From contig NZ_CP085876.1 of assembly GCF_013284245.2 (NCBI RefSeq), forward strand, positions 3,083,001 to 3,147,000: a DNA stretch of 64,000 nt. The letters are read 5' to 3'. The stretch is from Brevibacillus sp. DP1.3A (GTDB lineage Bacteria > Bacillota > Bacilli > Brevibacillales > Brevibacillaceae). This document shows positions 62,101-64,000 of this stretch, one piece after another. The position numbers and the translations under genes are program-made. Below the pieces are notes generated by a model that was given only the letters and a program-made list of their open reading frames with translations, was not told where the DNA came from and ran no database searches. Each line of letters starts with the position of its first letter. The stretch's first letter is position 1.

Positions 62101-62529
62101 ACAGATGAAGAAGCAATCTTGCGTGCCAGCGCGGAACAGGAGTTGCTGCGTTTACTAAAAGTGGTCGAAAGTAAACAGCAAGTTGGTCGTGAACTAACGC
62201 TGTTGCTGTCACTTACGGAGCAGCCAGACACCTATTTTCATGAAGCCAATTTAAACGAGCTCTACGTTCAATTAGGCGGGAAAGAACTGTGGGTGGAAAC
62301 ATTATTGGACTGTTACATTCCACAGGCAGATCAGTCTGTACGCGAACTGGCGGAGGACATTTTGCAGACATCCAATAACGTGGTGAATCGCTATGCCCTT
62401 AGCTTATACAAAGAAAAAATGTTGAAGCGACCCGATATGGAAGCTGCTGTCGATAAGCTGAGGTCTCTCACTCGTCAATTTCTGCAACAAGTATTTGCCT
62501 TGCGAGAACGTGATTCAGATATCCGATAG
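59155..62529 (+). CDS. KS-ACP fused to a BtrH-like acyltransferase domain
   Basis: 1124 aa, GTG 59155 after AAGGAGGA. KS (about 25-450) keeps the active Cys (DTSCSSSL) and the two His (EVHSIGT and NIGHT), but EAHGTGT is altered to EVHSIGT. No AT or reductive domain follows. ACP (GGDSI, about 690-760) precedes a cysteine-protease-like region (about 790-990) with NCYDRGLALLM, FGYRVKLVSV, KPVMVAFDEYYTF and HTDHLTVITGYDHDK, resembling the BtrH N-terminal fold. BtrH moves an acyl chain from an ACP onto an amine of an aminoglycoside. The tail (1000-1124) is helical. It is proposed to take the finished chain onto its ACP and pass it to an amine such as spermidine. No thioesterase exists in the window. 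Confidence 0.82.
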   Translation: MSKPLGLNRVKLNKQPTDAHSTDSKPNQHDIAVIGAACRFGSAENPADFWRLLQAGQDCVRELPKERQNDLIPLLLAKGLTMEQIQFREAAYLNEIDKFDPQLFGLSPKEASQMDPNQRLFLLTCWEAIEDAGYGGTMLAGSRTGVYLGFSSDFGEEYRRMIRELEPDALSTSIIGNMKSVIASRVSYLLDLKGPSMLVDTSCSSSLMAVHLACQAIRRGECEMALAGGVKLILLSLQDGSNDLGILSQSGRTRPFDNDSDGTGVGEGVGAVLLKPLTKALADGDSIYAVIKGSAANQDGHSFGLTAPNSLAQAEVIQQAWKDAQIDPETLSYIEVHSIGTKLGDPMEMDGLERAFRPYTNRRQFCGIGSVKTNIGHTDHVAGMAGLFKVILSLKQKQIPPHLHFQRANRMIPFEQSPIYIHDTLTEWEPEQSVRRAGISSFGMSGTNVHLVVEEAPGFIQPPKQDEGIQAIALSAKSKESLLNLLLRFQKWISKPVEELPTLESLSFTANTGRSHYGYRLLLICRDMDDFAVKISKLCASDWTTLSEPDIFFGWHKVISQEVADREPGILTEAEQQAMNKAAHAFLQKLLLAQSKELSDLKELGELYVSGADVRWSAMYTFKKPRRVHLPVYPFERKRCWLDISSLHSLALGKDAGREKDNVAPQISGEAKLPNVVVRGRKNDTYTVLEQELAHIWGYVLGLEEVDVHDNFYELGGDSIIAIRMISEIYKRMNREVEVQDLLTHLTISDFAAYLDAAGHEVEQVAKAEAAATSVQTGQQRNTKSLHGTQIKRSSYADVSQLSWRQWNCYDRGLALLMEEQDAHLIPYFKLFLGLKRGYQLDAEGYPYSYREHAEVMGYLSDEEMLYKFGYRVKLVSVARLDELHESIIHQLDQGKPVMVAFDEYYTFYTPQYQKEHTDHLTVITGYDHDKQVYTIINHNHLTRGQAQRIQYDKFSTTYQTLEEIYANVEPHSRLIMVLDRVTDEEAILRASAEQELLRLLKVVESKQQVGRELTLLLSLTEQPDTYFHEANLNELYVQLGGKELWVETLLDCYIPQADQSVRELAEDILQTSNNVVNRYALSLYKEKMLKRPDMEAAVDKLRSLTRQFLQQVFALRERDSDIR

Positions 62530-62572
62530 TCGCATGTGGTTACCATTACGATAGACAGGAAGGAGAGTGCTC

Positions 62573-63616
62573 ATGTCTCTCACCGAGATTCAACCTAGCA
62601 AGCATCCGAACCTGGATTGCATCGGCGCTTCTATCTACACGGTTCTGAAATACCTGAACTTTTCCGCCTTGGAAACAGCTTGGAAGCAGTGCGGTGCCAT
62701 CTATCTTAAAACGCAGGATTCTCCTTATGGAGATGTAAACGGTCAATACATGAGAACAGTCGCAGAGCTGGAGTGGATTCATAATATCCGCGTAGAAGGA
62801 CGGGCTGAACCGGAAGACGACCTGTTTTTGGCAAATATTCAAGAACGTTTGGAACGGGAGATACCGACAATCGTCCTCTGCAATATGGCAGAACTCCCGT
62901 ACAACCCTTATTATCAGGACCTGCCTGAAATGCATAGCATCATTGTCACAGGAAGAGAAGATAATCAGCTTCTGATTGTAGATGATTACTACCGCTACAA
63001 AGGTCTGTTGCCCATCGAGCAATTTTTACAGGCAAGTAACTCTTCCTATCGGGATGCAGGCACAGGAGAATGGTATCCACTCCACAATCGATCATTTGAA
63101 TTGGTACTTTCAGAGTCCCTGCATCCGACGCCCGATCAGTTGCTGGAAGCGGTCAGGAGCAATCTCAGCGTACTAGAGGGTCGTTGCGACATAAGTCAAA
63201 TCAAGCGGGAGTTGGATGTACCTGATGATGTTAACGTCGAGGTTGGGCTGAAATCCCTTGATCCTTTTCTCGAAGACGTAGAGGCTTTTCTCGCTAGCGA
63301 AGTGGAGATTACTGACGATCATCTCGATATCCTTAACCACAGCTTGATCAGCATGGCACAGACACGAGCGATGTATGCCAATGTCCTGCAGGCGATCAGT
63401 GAGAAGTACGAAAACTTTGCAGATCTTGCCGAGCAGTATCGCAGTATCGGACATCAATGGAAAATTACGACCAATATGATTCTTAAGGCGTTTGACAGTA
63501 ATCGCAGTGACATGGTTCATCGCGTTCTGCAAAAAATCAGCAGCGTAAAAACGCAGGAATTTGAGGCGGTCGTCAAAACAAGAGAAGTACTGGAACGGGT
63601 TGGCGTTGTTGTGTAA
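62573..63616 (+). CDS. Second BtrH-like/cysteine-peptidase-fold protein
   Basis: 347 aa, ATG 62573 after AGGAGAG (GTG 62567 overlaps the ribosome site and is rejected). The N-terminal 190 residues show LDCIGASIYTVLKYL (candidate nucleophile Cys), REIPTIVLCNMAELPY, and EMHSIIVTGREDNQLLIVDDYY (candidate His and Asp), the same order as the C-terminal domain of the upstream protein. The remainder is helical with many acidic residues. It probably works with the adjacent KS-ACP fusion or with the discrete ACP that follows in an acyl-transfer step. Assignment is by fold-like motif only. Confidence 0.65.
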   Translation: MSLTEIQPSKHPNLDCIGASIYTVLKYLNFSALETAWKQCGAIYLKTQDSPYGDVNGQYMRTVAELEWIHNIRVEGRAEPEDDLFLANIQERLEREIPTIVLCNMAELPYNPYYQDLPEMHSIIVTGREDNQLLIVDDYYRYKGLLPIEQFLQASNSSYRDAGTGEWYPLHNRSFELVLSESLHPTPDQLLEAVRSNLSVLEGRCDISQIKRELDVPDDVNVEVGLKSLDPFLEDVEAFLASEVEITDDHLDILNHSLISMAQTRAMYANVLQAISEKYENFADLAEQYRSIGHQWKITTNMILKAFDSNRSDMVHRVLQKISSVKTQEFEAVVKTREVLERVGVVV

Positions 63617-63641
63617 GCATCTACCACTTGGAGGGACTCCT

Positions 63642-63878
63642 ATGGAAAGAGAAAACGAAGTATACGAGACGCTCCTCCGGTTGTTTTCTGAGTACGTGAA
63701 CGAAAGCGGAGAACTTACGGAGTACATTGATTCATTGACCTTTATCAAGTCGGTCGTAAAGGTTGAAAAAGAGTTTGGCATTGAATTCGATGATGACATG
63801 CTCCATTTGGAAAACTTTCAAGATATGAAAACGTTGGCAGGTTACATTCAGAAAAAAATGGATGCAAAATCTGCCTAA
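63642..63878 (+). CDS. Discrete acyl carrier protein
   Basis: 78 aa from ATG 63642, 6 bases after GGAGGG. It is an acidic four-helix carrier with the phosphopantetheine Ser in EYIDSLTFIKSVVKVEKEFGIEF and a later DDDM helix. A discrete ACP beside two BtrH-like proteins mirrors the BtrI/BtrH arrangement of butirosin, where the side chain is built on an ACP and transferred. Its cargo here is unknown. Confidence 0.85.
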   Translation: MERENEVYETLLRLFSEYVNESGELTEYIDSLTFIKSVVKVEKEFGIEFDDDMLHLENFQDMKTLAGYIQKKMDAKSA

Positions 63879-63944
63879 TCGAAGGGCCAAGATGTATACG
63901 GTCGTTCGGACGAAGACGGGAAAAATCGGGAGTGAGGGCTCAAT

Positions 63945-64000
63945 ATGCTAACGAAAATGATGGCCATAAGTCAGATGATTGGCAATACGCCTTTAAACAA
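63945..64000 (+). CDS. Start of a cysteine-synthase-family PLP enzyme (partial)
   Basis: ATG at 63945 opens MLTKMMAISQMIGNTPLN before the window ends. ISxxIGNTPL is the classic opening of O-acetylserine sulfhydrylase relatives, including SbnA-type enzymes that make the precursor of 2,3-diaminopropionate. In this cluster a diaminopropionate route would fit the acidic A-domain pocket at 42462-46454, but only 18 codons are visible. Confidence 0.55.
   Translation, partial: MLTKMMAISQMIGNTPLN

Noticed and set aside
1..64000. CRISPR arrays, insertion sequences, prophage genes
   Set aside because: No regularly spaced repeats, transposase or integrase motifs were seen in any frame.

Overview
The window reads as chromosome of a Gram-positive, endospore-forming Bacillota, most likely Brevibacillus (B. 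brevis group). The reasons are strong AGGAGG-type ribosome sites, frequent TTG/GTG starts, a sporulation-type PAS histidine kinase, a cre-like site, CcdA/ResA-type thiol proteins, a YycC-like small protein, and a large NRPS/PKS locus. The genus is inferred from gene content; no ribosomal marker is present.

Left part (1-25.3 kb): housekeeping and accessory genes in short operons. In order: a truncated NCS1 permease; a CitA/CitB-type two-component system next to a tripartite tricarboxylate transporter (tctC-tctB-tctA), with a cre-like site and an internal terminator after tctC; a GNAT acetyltransferase; a DUF3054-like membrane protein; a 43-aa protein; a tenI-thiE operon; an ABM-domain protein; a PAS histidine kinase; a WGR-like protein; a NarL-type two-component operon divergent from a short MarR gene and an RND efflux pair; ccdA and a ResA-like thioredoxin; small genes; two decayed genes (DinB-like, APH-like); tRNA-Tyr and tRNA-Leu; and a BltD-like acetyltransferase. 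Two regulatory layouts stand out: twin 7-2-7 palindromes between the NarL operon and marR, and duplicated TTTCGTTA palindromes inside possible promoter spacers upstream of the RND gene.

Right part (25.45-64 kb): one co-directional NRPS/trans-AT PKS operon behind a good sigma-A promoter, running off the window. Domain order is C-A(Asn)-T-E; a lysine-2,3-aminomutase-like radical SAM enzyme; C-A-T-C-VOC-VOC-degenerate C; an aminotransferase; A-T-C; half-C-A-T-C; half-C-A-T; KS-MT-KR-ACP-C-A(Gly)-T-half-C; a discrete acyltransferase; KS-ACP-BtrH-like; a second BtrH-like protein; a discrete ACP; and the first codons of a cysteine-synthase-family gene. There is no thioesterase.

The module order fits an N-acyl-D-Asn prodrug start followed by an edeine-like backbone: beta-amino acid, a second unusual residue, a residue with an acidic binding pocket, a residue extended by a ketoreduced malonate, then Gly, with transfer to an amine (polyamine) by BtrH-like enzymes. 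Asn and Gly are read from A-domain residues; the other substrates and the edeine-family label are inference. The least familiar elements are the methylmalonyl-CoA-epimerase-like VOC pair inside an NRPS, the repeated half or degenerate condensation domains at subunit junctions, and the KS-ACP-BtrH fusion in place of a thioesterase.
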